The notes: generated by a model from the letters alone, not told the origin. Positions 27,397-36,665 are shown, numbered from the stretch's first letter. The stretch: 64,000 nucleotides of DNA from Ancylobacter amanitiformis (GCF_030814815.1 NZ_JAUSVR010000001.1:124001-188000), one strand, 5' to 3'. Translations and numbers: made by a program.

Positions 27397-30300
27397 ATGT
27401 CCACCAGCACCATGGGCGTGAAGATCGACGAGGAGTTGCGCGCCCGCCTCAAGCTCGCCGCCGAGAGCGAGGGGCGCAGCCCGCACGCCCTGGTCAAGCA
27501 GGCCATCATCAACGCCATCGAGCGGGTCGAGCGCGGCCTGCCGCCGGTCCTACCGGAAGGTGCAACCGATATGCCGGGGCTGGAGGGGGCGGAGAGTCCC
27601 TTCCTGCCCTTCGCCCGCGGTGTGCGTCCGCAGAGCGTGCTGCGCGCCCGCATCACCGGCGCCTATCGCATGCCGGAGACCGAGGCGGTGCCGATGCTGC
27701 TCGGCCCGGCGACGCTGGTAGCCGGCAAAGCGGAGGCCGCCCGCGCGCGCGCCCTCGCGCTGGTCGAGGCCTTGCGCGAGAAGGGCCAGAAAGGCCCGGT
27801 CGAAGGGCTGATCCACGAATATTCGCTCTCCAGCCAGGAGGGTGTTGCGCTGATGTGTCTCGCCGAGGCCCTGCTGCGCATTCCCGATCGCGCTACCCGC
27901 GACGCGCTCATTCGCGACAAGATCGGCCATGGCGACTGGCAGGCGCATGTCGGCCACTCCCCCTCGCTCTTCGTCAATGCCGCGACCTGGGGGCTGGTGC
28001 TCACCGGAAAGCTCACCACCACTTCCAGCGAAAACGGCCTCACCGGCGCGCTCACCCGCCTGATCGGCCGTGGTGGAGAGCCATTGATTCGCAAGGGCGT
28101 GGACGTCGCCATGCGCATGATGGGTGAGCAGTTCGTCACCGGCCAGACCATTTCCGAGGCCTTGGCCAATTCGCGCCGGATGGAGGCGAAGGGCTTCCGT
28201 TATTCGTTCGACATGCTGGGCGAAGCCGCGACCACCGAGGCCGACGCGCAGCGCTATTACGCCGATTACGAACAGGCCATCCATGCCATCGGCAAGGCGT
28301 CGGCCGGTCGCGGCATCTATGAAGGTCCCGGCATTTCCATCAAGCTGTCGGCGCTGCACCCGCGCTACAGCCGCGCGCAATATGCCCGCGTCATCGCTGA
28401 ACTTCTGCCGCGCGTGGCAGCGCTGGCGCGGCTCGCCCGGCATTATGATATCGGCCTCAATATCGACGCGGAGGAAGCCGACCGGCTTGAGATTTCGCTC
28501 GATCTTCTTGAAGCACTTTGTTTCGATGAATCCCTAAGTAACTGGAATGGAATTGGTTTTGTTATTCAGGCCTATCAGAAACGTTGCCCCTATGTGATCG
28601 ACTATCTCATCGATCTCGCCCGCCGCTCCAACCACCGGCTGATGGTACGGCTGGTGAAGGGCGCCTATTGGGACAGCGAGATCAAGCGCGCGCAGGTCGA
28701 CGGGCTGGAGGGTTTTCCGGTCTATACGCGCAAGGTGCATACCGACGTGTCCTACCTCGCCTGCGCCCGCAAGCTGCTCGCCGCGCCGGACGCGATCTTC
28801 CCGCAATTCGCCACGCACAACGCGCAGACGCTTTCAACCGTCATGGAAATGGCTGGCGCCAACTACTATGCCGGACAATATGAATTCCAGTGCCTGCACG
28901 GCATGGGCGAACCGCTCTATGAGGAGGTCGTCGGGCGCGAAAAACTGGGCCGGCCCTGCCGGGTCTACGCGCCGGTCGGCACGCATGAAACGCTGCTGGC
29001 CTATCTCGTGCGGCGCCTGCTGGAGAACGGCGCCAATTCCTCCTTCGTCAACCGCATCGCCGATGCGGGCGTGCCGGTGGAGGAACTGATCGAGAGCCCC
29101 GCCGAGGCGGCAGCGCGGATCGAGCCGGTGGGCGCGCCACACCCGCGCATCGCCGCCCCGTCCGATCTGTTCGGAGCCTCGCGGAAGAACTCCGCCGGGC
29201 TCGACCTGTCCAATGAACAGCGGCTTGCCTCGCTGGCCGCCGCGCTGCTGGCCGGCAGCGCCGCCCCGCTCAAGGCGAGCCCGCTGCTCGGCGACGGGCC
29301 TGTCGCGGGCATCGCCCGGCCGGTGCTCAACCCGGCCGATCACCGCGACGAACTCGGCTTCGTCGAGGAGGCGACGCCGGCGATCGTGGCGCGCGCCATG
29401 GAAATCGCCCACGGCGCCGCCCCGATCTGGCAATCCACCCCGCCGGATGCTCGCGCGGCCTGCCTGATGCGCGCCGCCGACCTGATGGAGGAGCGCCTGC
29501 CCTCGCTCATCGGCCTCATCATCCGCGAGGCCGGCAAGTCCTTCCCGAACGCCATCGGCGAGGTGCGCGAGGCCGTCGATTTCCTGCGGTACTACGCGGC
29601 GCAGGCGCGGGACACCTTCTCCGCCGACACCCACCGCCCGCTCGGCCCGGTCGTGTGCATCAGCCCGTGGAATTTCCCGCTCGCCATCTTCACCGGCCAG
29701 GTCGCCGCGGCGCTGGCCGCCGGCAATCCGGTGCTCGCCAAGCCCGCCGAAGAGACCCCGCTCATCGCCTTCACAGCGGTTGAAATCCTGCGTGAGGCGG
29801 GTGTTCCCGCCGGCGCGGTGCAACTTCTGCCCGGCGCGGGAGATGTCGGCGCCGCGCTGGTGGGTGATACCCGCGCGCGCGGTGTGATGTTCACCGGCTC
29901 CACGGAGGTGGCCCGGCTCATCCAGAAGCAGCTGGCCGGCCGGCTCAATCCCGATGGCGGGGTGATACCGCTGATCGCCGAAACCGGCGGGCAGAACGCG
30001 ATGATCGCCGATTCCTCCGCGCTCGCCGAGCAGGTGGTGGCGGATGTGATCGGCTCCGCCTTCGATTCCGCCGGCCAGCGCTGCTCGGCCCTGCGCATCC
30101 TCTGCCTGCAGGAGGATGTCGCCGACCGCGTGCTGGAAATGCTGCGCGGCGCGCTGAAGGAACTCGTGGTCGGCAACCCGGTGCGGCTCTCCACCGATGT
30201 CGGGCCGGTGATCAGCCGGGAGGCGAAGGCGACTATCGACGCCCATGTGGAGCGGCTGAGAAAGGCTGGCCGGCGTGTCGAGCAGGTGGAACTCGGCGAG

Positions 30301-31221
30301 GAGGCGCGGCGCGGCACTTTCGTGCCGCCCACTCTCATCGAGATCGACGACCTCTCCGAGCTGACGCGCGAAGTGTTCGGCCCGGTGCTGCATGTGCTGC
30401 GCTACCGGCGCGAGGCACTCGACGCGCTGGTCGACGCCATCAACGCCACCGGCTACGGCCTCACCTTCGGCCTCCATACCCGCATCGACGAGACGATCGC
30501 CCGCGTCGCCGCGCGGATCGAGGTCGGCAATGTCTATGTGAACCGCAACATCATCGGCGCGGTGGTCGGCGTGCAGCCCTTCGGCGGTCACGGGCTTTCC
30601 GGCACCGGCCCCAAGGCCGGCGGTCCGCTCTATCTCGCGCGCCTGCTCGCGGTGCGTCCGGCCGCCAGCCTCACCGGCAGCGGCGCGCCGGAAGCCGCGC
30701 GGCGGTGGGTGGACTTCCAGTCGGACCCGCTGACGCGCGACCTGTGCGGCCGGGCGGCGGGATGCGCGCCCCATGGCTACCAGGCCGAACTCGCAGGCCC
30801 GGTCGGCGAGCGCAATGTCTATGCGCTGGCGCCGCGCGGCACGGTTCTGTGTCTCGCCGCCACCGCCCAGGGGCTGGCGGTGCAGATCGCCTCCGTGCTG
30901 GCCACCGGCAACCGCGTGCTGCTCGAAGGCTCCACGCTGCCGCCGCTGCCCGAAGGCGTGGCAGGCGAGGTGACGCTGGTCGACAGCCATGCCGGGGGGC
31001 GGTTCGACGCGGTGCTGTTCGAGGGCGATGGCGACGCGCTGCTGCGGCTCAATGCCGAGATCGCCGACCGCGAAGGGCCTATCGTTCTGGTGCACGGGCT
31101 CTCGCCCGACGCCATCGCGCGCGGCGAACTCTATCCGCTCGACCTGCTGATGCTGGAGCGCTCCACCAGCACCAACACAGCGGCGGCGGGCGGCAATGCG
31201 AGCCTGATGAGCATCGGCTGA
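27397..31221 (+). CDS. putA: Trifunctional PutA: repressor, proline dehydrogenase, P5C dehydrogenase
   Basis: A 1274-residue protein oxidising proline to glutamate. Residues about 5-47 (TMGVKIDEELRARLKLAA, SPHALVKQAIINAIERVE) match the ribbon-helix-helix DNA-binding domain of E. coli PutA, so it should also repress its own gene. Next come a helical arm and the FAD-binding proline dehydrogenase barrel (RLVKGAYWDSEIKRAQ at about 420). The aldehyde dehydrogenase half starts near 590, with PWNFPLAIFTGQVAAALAAG, glutamates in IAETGGQNAM and the catalytic Cys in GQRCSALRI (about 894). A C-terminal ALDH-like region of about 170 residues completes it. No putP is adjacent; the upstream gap carries a GTTGCA site. 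Confidence 0.97.
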   Translation: MSTSTMGVKIDEELRARLKLAAESEGRSPHALVKQAIINAIERVERGLPPVLPEGATDMPGLEGAESPFLPFARGVRPQSVLRARITGAYRMPETEAVPMLLGPATLVAGKAEAARARALALVEALREKGQKGPVEGLIHEYSLSSQEGVALMCLAEALLRIPDRATRDALIRDKIGHGDWQAHVGHSPSLFVNAATWGLVLTGKLTTTSSENGLTGALTRLIGRGGEPLIRKGVDVAMRMMGEQFVTGQTISEALANSRRMEAKGFRYSFDMLGEAATTEADAQRYYADYEQAIHAIGKASAGRGIYEGPGISIKLSALHPRYSRAQYARVIAELLPRVAALARLARHYDIGLNIDAEEADRLEISLDLLEALCFDESLSNWNGIGFVIQAYQKRCPYVIDYLIDLARRSNHRLMVRLVKGAYWDSEIKRAQVDGLEGFPVYTRKVHTDVSYLACARKLLAAPDAIFPQFATHNAQTLSTVMEMAGANYYAGQYEFQCLHGMGEPLYEEVVGREKLGRPCRVYAPVGTHETLLAYLVRRLLENGANSSFVNRIADAGVPVEELIESPAEAAARIEPVGAPHPRIAAPSDLFGASRKNSAGLDLSNEQRLASLAAALLAGSAAPLKASPLLGDGPVAGIARPVLNPADHRDELGFVEEATPAIVARAMEIAHGAAPIWQSTPPDARAACLMRAADLMEERLPSLIGLIIREAGKSFPNAIGEVREAVDFLRYYAAQARDTFSADTHRPLGPVVCISPWNFPLAIFTGQVAAALAAGNPVLAKPAEETPLIAFTAVEILREAGVPAGAVQLLPGAGDVGAALVGDTRARGVMFTGSTEVARLIQKQLAGRLNPDGGVIPLIAETGGQNAMIADSSALAEQVVADVIGSAFDSAGQRCSALRILCLQEDVADRVLEMLRGALKELVVGNPVRLSTDVGPVISREAKATIDAHVERLRKAGRRVEQVELGEEARRGTFVPPTLIEIDDLSELTREVFGPVLHVLRYRREALDALVDAINATGYGLTFGLHTRIDETIARVAARIEVGNVYVNRNIIGAVVGVQPFGGHGLSGTGPKAGGPLYLARLLAVRPAASLTGSGAPEAARRWVDFQSDPLTRDLCGRAAGCAPHGYQAELAGPVGERNVYALAPRGTVLCLAATAQGLAVQIASVLATGNRVLLEGSTLPPLPEGVAGEVTLVDSHAGGRFDAVLFEGDGDALLRLNAEIADREGPIVLVHGLSPDAIARGELYPLDLLMLERSTSTNTAAAGGNASLMSIG

Positions 31222-31361
31222 CGGCGCGACACGCGGATCGCAAGCGGACCCCGGCGGCACCTCCTGTCTTTCTGCCCGCCACGGCGCGGTATGCAGCACC
31301 CTGCGCGGGCACGAAATTTCGCGAGGTGTCGGCCCCGCTGCGCCTCGGCAAGATCATCTGC

Positions 31362-31385
31362 CCCGTCAGTTGTCCCGTCAGTTGT
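31362..31385. repeat. Tandem repeat, 2 x 12 bp
   Basis: Two perfect copies of cccgtcagttgt, with a decayed third start just after. Confidence 0.85.
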
Positions 31386-31416
31386 CCTGCCAGCCACGCG
31401 ATGCACGCACGGAGAA

Positions 31417-31452
31417 GCCGGGCCGGAAGCCGGGCCGGAAGCCGGGCCGAAC
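31417..31452. repeat. Tandem repeat, 3 x 12 bp
   Basis: Units gccgggccggaa; the first two are perfect and the third ends differently. Confidence 0.9.
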
Positions 31453-31516
31453 GAGCCCGGCCTCGCTTGCCCGCCCGCTCCCGCCACGGCGCGGGAGGGA
31501 GGGCATGACCGCAGGA

Positions 31517-31556
31517 CTGGTCAGCGGCCAAGGTTCCTGGTCAGCGGCCGAGGTTC
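31517..31556. repeat. Tandem repeat, 2 x 20 bp
   Basis: Two adjacent 20-bp units (ctggtcagcggccaaggttc) with one difference. Confidence 0.9.
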
Positions 31557-31671
31557 GATGCGGGTAGCGGATGCCTCTGATGAACCGCCTGGATGCGGCG
31601 GGCCCGCTCAACTGACGCGCGTACCGCGCCGGTTGCGGGTGCGACTGACGGCGGAGGGTCCAGCGCGGCGC

Positions 31672-31697
31672 GCAGCATCGCCGTGCATCATCGCCGT
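31672..31697. repeat. Tandem repeat, 2 x 13 bp
   Basis: Units gcagcatcgccgt and gcatcatcgccgt, with part of a third copy following. Confidence 0.75.
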
Positions 31698-31932
31698 GCA
31701 GCATCTCATCGACCTCGCCGGCGCGCGGCGGCGGGGCGGGCCGCATAGCGCGATGCGGAAGGGCGCGCAGGGCCGTGTCGGGACATCGCGGCCCCGCGGG
31801 ACGCTGGACGGGAGCGTCCATGCACCCGCCCGCCGAACGCCGATCCGCCGCCCGACGGGCGTCTGTAAGGTTGGCGTAAGCTGGCTGCGGGACAGATTCA
31901 GATCGGCCGATCTGGCCCTGCCGGAGACTATA

Positions 31933-32706
31933 TTGCGCCACGAAACATTCGACCCGCGGCTCGAACGCACCGATGCGCGCGCCCGTGCGCTGCCCGACCT
32001 TTCCGTCGTCATCGCCGCGAAGGACGAGGCTGGCGCGATCGCCGGGCTGATCGGCGAAATAGACATGGCGCTCGAAGGCGAGCGTTTCGAGATCATCATC
32101 ATCGATGACGGCTCAAGCGACGCCACGGCCGAGATCGTTCGCGGCATCGGGCGCGCCCATCCGCACGTCGTGCTGCTCGGGCACCGCGTCTCCTGCGGCC
32201 AGAGCGCGGCCATCCGCACAGGCGTGCAGGCCGCGCTCGGCCCGCTGATCGTGACGCTGGACGGCGACGGCCAGAACGATCCCGCCGATATCCCCGCCCT
32301 GCTGGCGCGCTATCGCGATGCCGCCGCGTCGGCTCCGGCACGCATGATCGCGGGGCAGCGCGCGCGCCGCAATGACAGCCTGGTGAAGCGCCTGTCCTCG
32401 CGCATCGCCAACCGCGTGCGGGCGAGCCTGCTGGGCGACGGCATCGCCGATACCGGCTGCGGCCTCAAGCTGTTCGAGCGCGAGGCCTTCCTGCGGCTTC
32501 CCTATTTCGACCACATGCACCGCTTCCTGCCGGCGCTGATGCAGCGCGAGGGCTATCGCGTCCTCACCCACAGGGTGAACCACCGCGCCCGCCGCACCGG
32601 CCGCTCGAAATATGGAACATGGGGGCGCCTACGCGTCGGCATCGTCGATCTGGCCGGCGTCTACTGGCTGCGCTCTCGCTTCACCCGCCCGGACATCATG
32701 GCATGA
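31933..32706 (+). CDS. Family 2 glycosyltransferase (ArnC/DPM1-like), TTG start
   Basis: A 257-residue GT2 enzyme. The fold is clear: LSVVIAAKDEAGAIAGLIGE, IIIIDDGSSDATAEIVRG, the DxD-type metal motif TLDGDGQNDP and GIADTGCGLKLFEREAFLRL. It is like polyprenyl-phosphate sugar transferases (ArnC, dolichol-P-mannose synthase) but has no C-terminal membrane helices; a separate small membrane protein (next gene) may supply these. The start is taken as TTG at 31933, with ggag six bases upstream; upstream ATGs in frame would add unrelated Arg-rich text. Its stop overlaps the next start (ATGA). Product likely a lipid-linked sugar for lipid A or core decoration. Confidence 0.85.
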   Translation: MRHETFDPRLERTDARARALPDLSVVIAAKDEAGAIAGLIGEIDMALEGERFEIIIIDDGSSDATAEIVRGIGRAHPHVVLLGHRVSCGQSAAIRTGVQAALGPLIVTLDGDGQNDPADIPALLARYRDAAASAPARMIAGQRARRNDSLVKRLSSRIANRVRASLLGDGIADTGCGLKLFEREAFLRLPYFDHMHRFLPALMQREGYRVLTHRVNHRARRTGRSKYGTWGRLRVGIVDLAGVYWLRSRFTRPDIMA

Positions 32707-32984
32707 CCGCTTCCATCTGGATGGCCTTCGGCCTCATGGGTCAGGCCCTGTTTTCAGGCCGGTTCCTGCTTCAGTGGTGGAGCAGCGAGAAACTCGGCCG
32801 TAGCGTGGTGCCGAACGGCTTCTGGTATCTCAGCATCGCCGGCTCCCTGAGCCTGCTGGCCTATGCCATCTATGTGCGCGATCCGGTGTTCATCGTCGGC
32901 CAGTCGGCCGGCTTCATCATCTATGCCCGCAATCTGCGCCTGATCCGCAACGAACGCCGCATGGCCGGCGACGCCTCCACCTGA
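32703..32984 (+). CDS. Small membrane protein with LpxB N-terminal-like (LABN) domain
   Basis: A 93-residue protein with three hydrophobic segments matching the lipid-A-disaccharide-synthase N-terminal domain: MGQALFSGRFLLQWWSSEKL, SVVPNGFWYLSIAGSLSLL, GQSAGFIIYARNLRLI. In rhizobia a GT2 plus such a small protein (RgtE/RgtF, from memory) makes polyprenyl-phosphate galacturonate for lipid A/core. The 4-bp overlap with the GT2 gene suggests the two act as one enzyme. No ArnT-like final transferase is in the window. Confidence 0.9.
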   Translation: MTASIWMAFGLMGQALFSGRFLLQWWSSEKLGRSVVPNGFWYLSIAGSLSLLAYAIYVRDPVFIVGQSAGFIIYARNLRLIRNERRMAGDAST

Positions 32985-33139
32985 TCCACTGCGGGCGCGG
33001 CCCCCGCCCGCGGCCCGCGTCAGCCTCGGTTCATGGTGGGGGATGGGGCGAACAGGCGGGCGGCACGCCCCGGATGCCGCGCTATAGTAACCGCCCTATC
33101 GGGATGTAGCCGCCACGCGCGGACGGGGATGCGAGGGCG

Positions 33140-33814
33140 ATGCGCCTGCTGCTGGTGGAAGATGAGCGCGAACTCGCCGGCCTGCTCAAGGCAGGGCTGA
33201 AGGCGGCGGGATTCGCGGTCGATCATGTCGCCACCGCCGCCGATGCCGAAGCCGCCCTCACCTCCGGCAGCTACGACATCGCCGTGCTCGATCTGCGCCT
33301 GCCGGACGGCGACGGGCTGGACCTGCTGCGCCGCCGCCGCGCCGCCGGCCTCACCCTGCCCGTGCTCATCCTCACCGCGCGCGACAGCCTGTCCGATCGG
33401 GTGAAGGGGCTCGAACAGGGCGGCGATGACTATGTGCTGAAGCCCTTCCACATCGACGAGGTGGTGGCGCGGCTGCGCGCGCTGCTGCGCCGGCCGAACC
33501 AGGCACTTGGCGTCAACATCGTCATCGGCAATCTGGGGCTCAACACCATGGACCTGCGGGTGATGGTGGCGGACGGCCCGCTGGCCCTGTCGCGGCGCGA
33601 ACTCGGGTTGCTGGAACTGTTCATGCGCCGGGCCGGGCGGGTGCTGACCAAGGAGGTGATCGAGCAGGCGCTCTACGGTTTCAACGAGGAGCTGGAATCG
33701 AACGCCGTCGAGGTTCTCGTCCACCGCCTGCGCCGCAAGCTTGCCGGCGCCGGCGCGACGCCGTCCATCCATACGCTGCGCGGCATCGGCTATCTCATGG
33801 ACGACGTGCCGTGA
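33140..33814 (+). CDS. OmpR-family response regulator (QseB/PmrA/TctD-like)
   Basis: A 224-residue regulator. The receiver (1-118) has the acidic pair in LLVEDERELAG, Asp51 in AVLDLRLPDG and Lys in YVLKPFH; the C-terminal winged helix (about 125-222) has LSRRELGLLELFMRR and HRLRRKLAGAG. It overlaps the kinase start by 4 bp. The branch often controls envelope or lipid A genes and tricarboxylate transport; the neighbouring GT2/LABN pair makes envelope modification an attractive target. Confidence 0.93.
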   Translation: MRLLLVEDERELAGLLKAGLKAAGFAVDHVATAADAEAALTSGSYDIAVLDLRLPDGDGLDLLRRRRAAGLTLPVLILTARDSLSDRVKGLEQGGDDYVLKPFHIDEVVARLRALLRRPNQALGVNIVIGNLGLNTMDLRVMVADGPLALSRRELGLLELFMRRAGRVLTKEVIEQALYGFNEELESNAVEVLVHRLRRKLAGAGATPSIHTLRGIGYLMDDVP

Positions 33815-35166
33815 CGACGCCCCCCGCCCGCTGGTCGCTGAAACGCCGCCTGGCCATCCGACTGCTGATCGTGCTCACGATGGGCGTGCTCGGCCCCTCC
33901 GTGGTGATGGTCGGCGCCGCCATGTGGGCGATCGATTCGATGGATGATCGCGCGCTGCAGGACCAGGCCGGCGACATCGTGCGCAATCTCGACGTCACCG
34001 TCTCGCCGCCCGCCCTGCACCTGCCCGCGCGCCTGGCCAATGCCTATGCGACATCGGGCGATTCCTATCTCTACGCCGTGCTGGACGCCGCCGGCACCAT
34101 TCTCGCGGCGTCCTCCCCGGCGGCCGAGACGCTGGCCCGTGTCGCCGACGACATGACGCCCGGCGTGTTCTTCCTGGTCACGCGGCCGAATGGCGGTCAG
34201 CCCTGGTATGCCTATATGACGACCGCCGGGCCCTATTTCGTCGCGGTGGCGCAGGGTAGCCTGCACGATGACAGCCTGGCCGACAGCGTGATGCGCGACC
34301 TTGTCGGCTTCAGCTTCATCACCGCGCTGCCCCTGCTGGCGGTGACTCTGCTCGTCACCTTCTGGACGCTCAACCGCGCCTTCCGCCAAATGGAGCGGGT
34401 GGCCGGCGAGGTACGGGCGATCACGCCCGGTGGCGCCGAGGCCCGGCTTTCGAGCGAGGGGCTGCCAAGCGAGATCGCCCCGCTGGTGGCGGCGGTGAAC
34501 GATGCGCTGTTCCGGCTCGGGCGCGCCTACGAGGTCGAGAAGCGCTTCACCACGGACGCGGCGCATGAATTGCGCACCCCGGTCGCCGTGCTCACCGCGC
34601 GCATCGACACGCTGCCCCCCGGCCCCACGCGCGACAGTCTCGCTGCCGACGCGGCGCGGCTCAGCCGCCTCGTTTCGCAGATGCTCGATGTCGCCCGCCT
34701 CGACGCCGCACCCCTGCCGATGAACGCGCATGTCGATCTTGTCGCCATCGTGCGCGAGGCGGTGGCCGCGCTGGCACCGCTCGCCCTTCGCGACCGCCGG
34801 ACCATGGAGATGCGCGCGCCCGACACCCCGGTCATGGTGGAGGGGCATGAGGGCGCGCTGCGCCTTGCCGTCACCAATCTGGTCGAGAACGCCATGCTGC
34901 ACACACCGCGCGGCACGCCGATCGACATCGAGGTCACGCCGCAACCGGCCATTCGCGTGCTCGACCGGGGGCCGGGTGTGGCCGAGACCGAGCGCGCCTC
35001 GATCTTCGAGCGTTTCCAGCGCAGCCCCTCCGCGACGAGTTCCGGCACCGGCCTTGGCCTCGCCATCGTCGCCGAGATCGCCGCGCGCCACGGCGCGCAG
35101 GCCGCCGTCAGCGGGCGCCCCGGCGGCGGCGGTATCTTCGAGATCCGCTGGCCGGATGCGACCTGA
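33811..35166 (+). CDS. Sensor histidine kinase, partner of the OmpR-type regulator
   Basis: A 451-residue membrane kinase with GTG start overlapping the regulator stop. Two membrane helices (RLLIVLTMGVLGPSVVMVGA near 20-40; LVGFSFITALPLLAVTLLVT near 165-185) bracket a periplasmic sensor of about 125 residues. Then follow HAMP-like linker, HisKA with His in TTDAAHELRTPVAVL, and HATPase with VTNLVENAMLHTP, DRGPGV and GTGLGLAIVAEIA. This is the PmrB/QseC/TctE layout. The HAMP is short. Function inferred: phosphorylates the adjacent regulator in response to an envelope or solute signal. Confidence 0.93.
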   Translation: MTTPPARWSLKRRLAIRLLIVLTMGVLGPSVVMVGAAMWAIDSMDDRALQDQAGDIVRNLDVTVSPPALHLPARLANAYATSGDSYLYAVLDAAGTILAASSPAAETLARVADDMTPGVFFLVTRPNGGQPWYAYMTTAGPYFVAVAQGSLHDDSLADSVMRDLVGFSFITALPLLAVTLLVTFWTLNRAFRQMERVAGEVRAITPGGAEARLSSEGLPSEIAPLVAAVNDALFRLGRAYEVEKRFTTDAAHELRTPVAVLTARIDTLPPGPTRDSLAADAARLSRLVSQMLDVARLDAAPLPMNAHVDLVAIVREAVAALAPLALRDRRTMEMRAPDTPVMVEGHEGALRLAVTNLVENAMLHTPRGTPIDIEVTPQPAIRVLDRGPGVAETERASIFERFQRSPSATSSGTGLGLAIVAEIAARHGAQAAVSGRPGGGGIFEIRWPDAT

Positions 35167-35431
35167 AGGCAGACATGCCGGCAGATCGCGCGGCATCGCC
35201 CCGCCCCCCCCGGCCGTGACCATCCTTTGGGCGCCGCTTGCGCGGAGGCCGGGACGAAGGGCGGATGACCTGCCGTGCCGTCTGGCTTGGCGACGGATTT
35301 GCATGCAGCTTCGGCTCCCGTCCTGATGACGACCATCGGCACGGGAGCCGCTCCACAAGCCGTCCCCCGCCACATATGACCGCCCGCGCCAATTCCTGCC
35401 CTGAGTCCCGACACATCCGGAGGTGCCTGCC

Positions 35432-36607
35432 ATGCTGAAGCTGTTCCGTCGTCACCCCACCCGTTTCGCACCGACAGGCCCGCGCGCTCCGGCGGAAGGC
35501 GCGGCGCCGATGGCCGGTACGGCGGGCCTCGCCACGACGCTGGCCAAGACACTGACCAAGACGCTGGCCAAGAGACTGACCAAGAGACTGACCACGACGC
35601 TGGCCACGACCATGACACTCACCGCGACGCTCGCCCTTGCCGCCAGCACCGGCGCGCAGGCGCAGACCCCGGTGAAATTCACGCTCGACTGGGTGTTCCA
35701 GGGGCCGACCTCACCCTTCCTCGTCGCGCTGGAGAAGGGCTACTACAAGGCCGAGGGGCTCGACGTGACCATGGACCCCGGCCAGGGCTCGGCCGGCGCG
35801 GTGCAGCGCGTGGCCACAGGTGCCTATGATATCGGCTTTGCCGACGTGAATTCGCTCATCGAGTACAACGCCAAGAACCCCGGCAAGGAAGTGCTGTGCG
35901 TCTTCATGGCCTATGACTTTCCGCCCTTCGGCGTGCACACGCTGAAGAAGAACGGCATCGTCACGCCCGCCGACCTCAAGGGCAAGAAGCTCGGCGCGCC
36001 GGTATTCGACGCCTCGTTCCGCCTGTTCCCCGCCTTCGCGAAAAAGGTCGGGCTGGACCCCGGGAGCGTCGAACATGTTAACCTCACGCCGCAGCTGCGC
36101 GAGCAGTCGCTGGTGCAGGGCACGGTCGATTTCATCTCCGGGCACTACTTCTCGTCGGTGCTCGATCTGAAGGCACGCGGGGTGAAGGCGGAGGACATCG
36201 TGTCCTTCAACTATTCCGACTACGGCATGGACGTGTACGGCAACGGCATCATCGTTTCCCCCGCCTTCGCCGACAAGCCCGAGGTGGTGAAGGGCTTCCT
36301 GCGCGCCACCGCCAAGGCGTGGAAGGAAGTCGCCGCCGATCCCGCCATCGGCGTCGCCGCCGCCATGGCGCGCGACCCGCTGATCGACCCGAAGCTGGAG
36401 ACCGAGCGCCTCAATCTCTCGCTCAAGATGAACGTGCTGACCCCCTACGTGAAGGAGAACGGCATGGGCGATGTCGACCCCGCCCGGTTCGCCCGCTCGG
36501 TGCAGGATGTGGCCGATGCTTTCGGCCTGCCGAGCGCGCCCGCGCCCGACAAGGTCTTCACCAACCGGTACCTGCCCGCTAGGCAAGACCGCATGATCGC
36601 CCCCTGA
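35432..36607 (+). CDS. NitT/TauT-type ABC substrate-binding protein with repeat-expanded leader
   Basis: A 391-residue NMT1/SsuA-like periplasmic binding protein (mature part from about AQTPVKFTLDWVFQGPTSPF). Binding-fold motifs: GYYKAEGLDVTMDPGQGSAG, RVATGAYDIGFADVNSLIEY, DLKGKKLGAP. The leader is odd: before the signal-peptide core (TLTATLALAASTGAQA) lie about 24 residues of repeated (T/L)-L-(A/T)-K units from a 12-bp tandem array. ATG at 35432 is chosen for the cggagg eight bases upstream; a Met at about 35612 just before the core would give a normal signal peptide and skip the array. Followed by ATPase and permease genes. Substrate may be a pyrimidine-, sulfonate- or nitrile-like compound; not resolved. 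Confidence 0.88.
   Translation: MLKLFRRHPTRFAPTGPRAPAEGAAPMAGTAGLATTLAKTLTKTLAKRLTKRLTTTLATTMTLTATLALAASTGAQAQTPVKFTLDWVFQGPTSPFLVALEKGYYKAEGLDVTMDPGQGSAGAVQRVATGAYDIGFADVNSLIEYNAKNPGKEVLCVFMAYDFPPFGVHTLKKNGIVTPADLKGKKLGAPVFDASFRLFPAFAKKVGLDPGSVEHVNLTPQLREQSLVQGTVDFISGHYFSSVLDLKARGVKAEDIVSFNYSDYGMDVYGNGIIVSPAFADKPEVVKGFLRATAKAWKEVAADPAIGVAAAMARDPLIDPKLETERLNLSLKMNVLTPYVKENGMGDVDPARFARSVQDVADAFGLPSAPAPDKVFTNRYLPARQDRMIAP
35537..35608. repeat. Coding tandem repeat, 6 x 12 bp, in a signal-peptide region
   Basis: Six units of the form acgctggccaag / agactgaccaag in frame, each giving four residues (T/R-L-A/T-K/T). A looser seventh unit continues to 35620. It lies between the chosen start and the hydrophobic core of the binding protein's signal peptide. 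Confidence 0.95.
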
Positions 36608-36665
36608 CGATTCCCTGGCGGCGCCCGGAGGTGGCGCCGCTCCCCTCTGCGTGGTGCCTTTGCCA

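Larger units (their letters stand above)
31222..31932. other. 711-bp stretch without a convincing gene
   Basis: Between putA and the glycosyltransferase I find no frame with family resemblance. Open frames here have no supported starts and read as GC-driven noise. What it does hold is at least four separate short tandem arrays (31362-31385, 31417-31452, 31517-31556, 31672-31697). The promoter for the glycosyltransferase/two-component cluster probably lies near its right end. Confidence 0.6.

Noticed and set aside
31291..31932. N-terminal extension of the glycosyltransferase back to 31291 or 31753
   Set aside because: The extra residues are Arg/Pro/Gly-rich and include translated tandem repeats; a TTG with a good ribosome site at 31933 fits the family start.
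35167..35431. Possible thiamine (TPP) riboswitch upstream of the NMT1-type binding protein
   Set aside because: I found no CUGAGA or ACCUGAUCUGG-like conserved core in the gap; the binding protein is more generally NitT/TauT-like.
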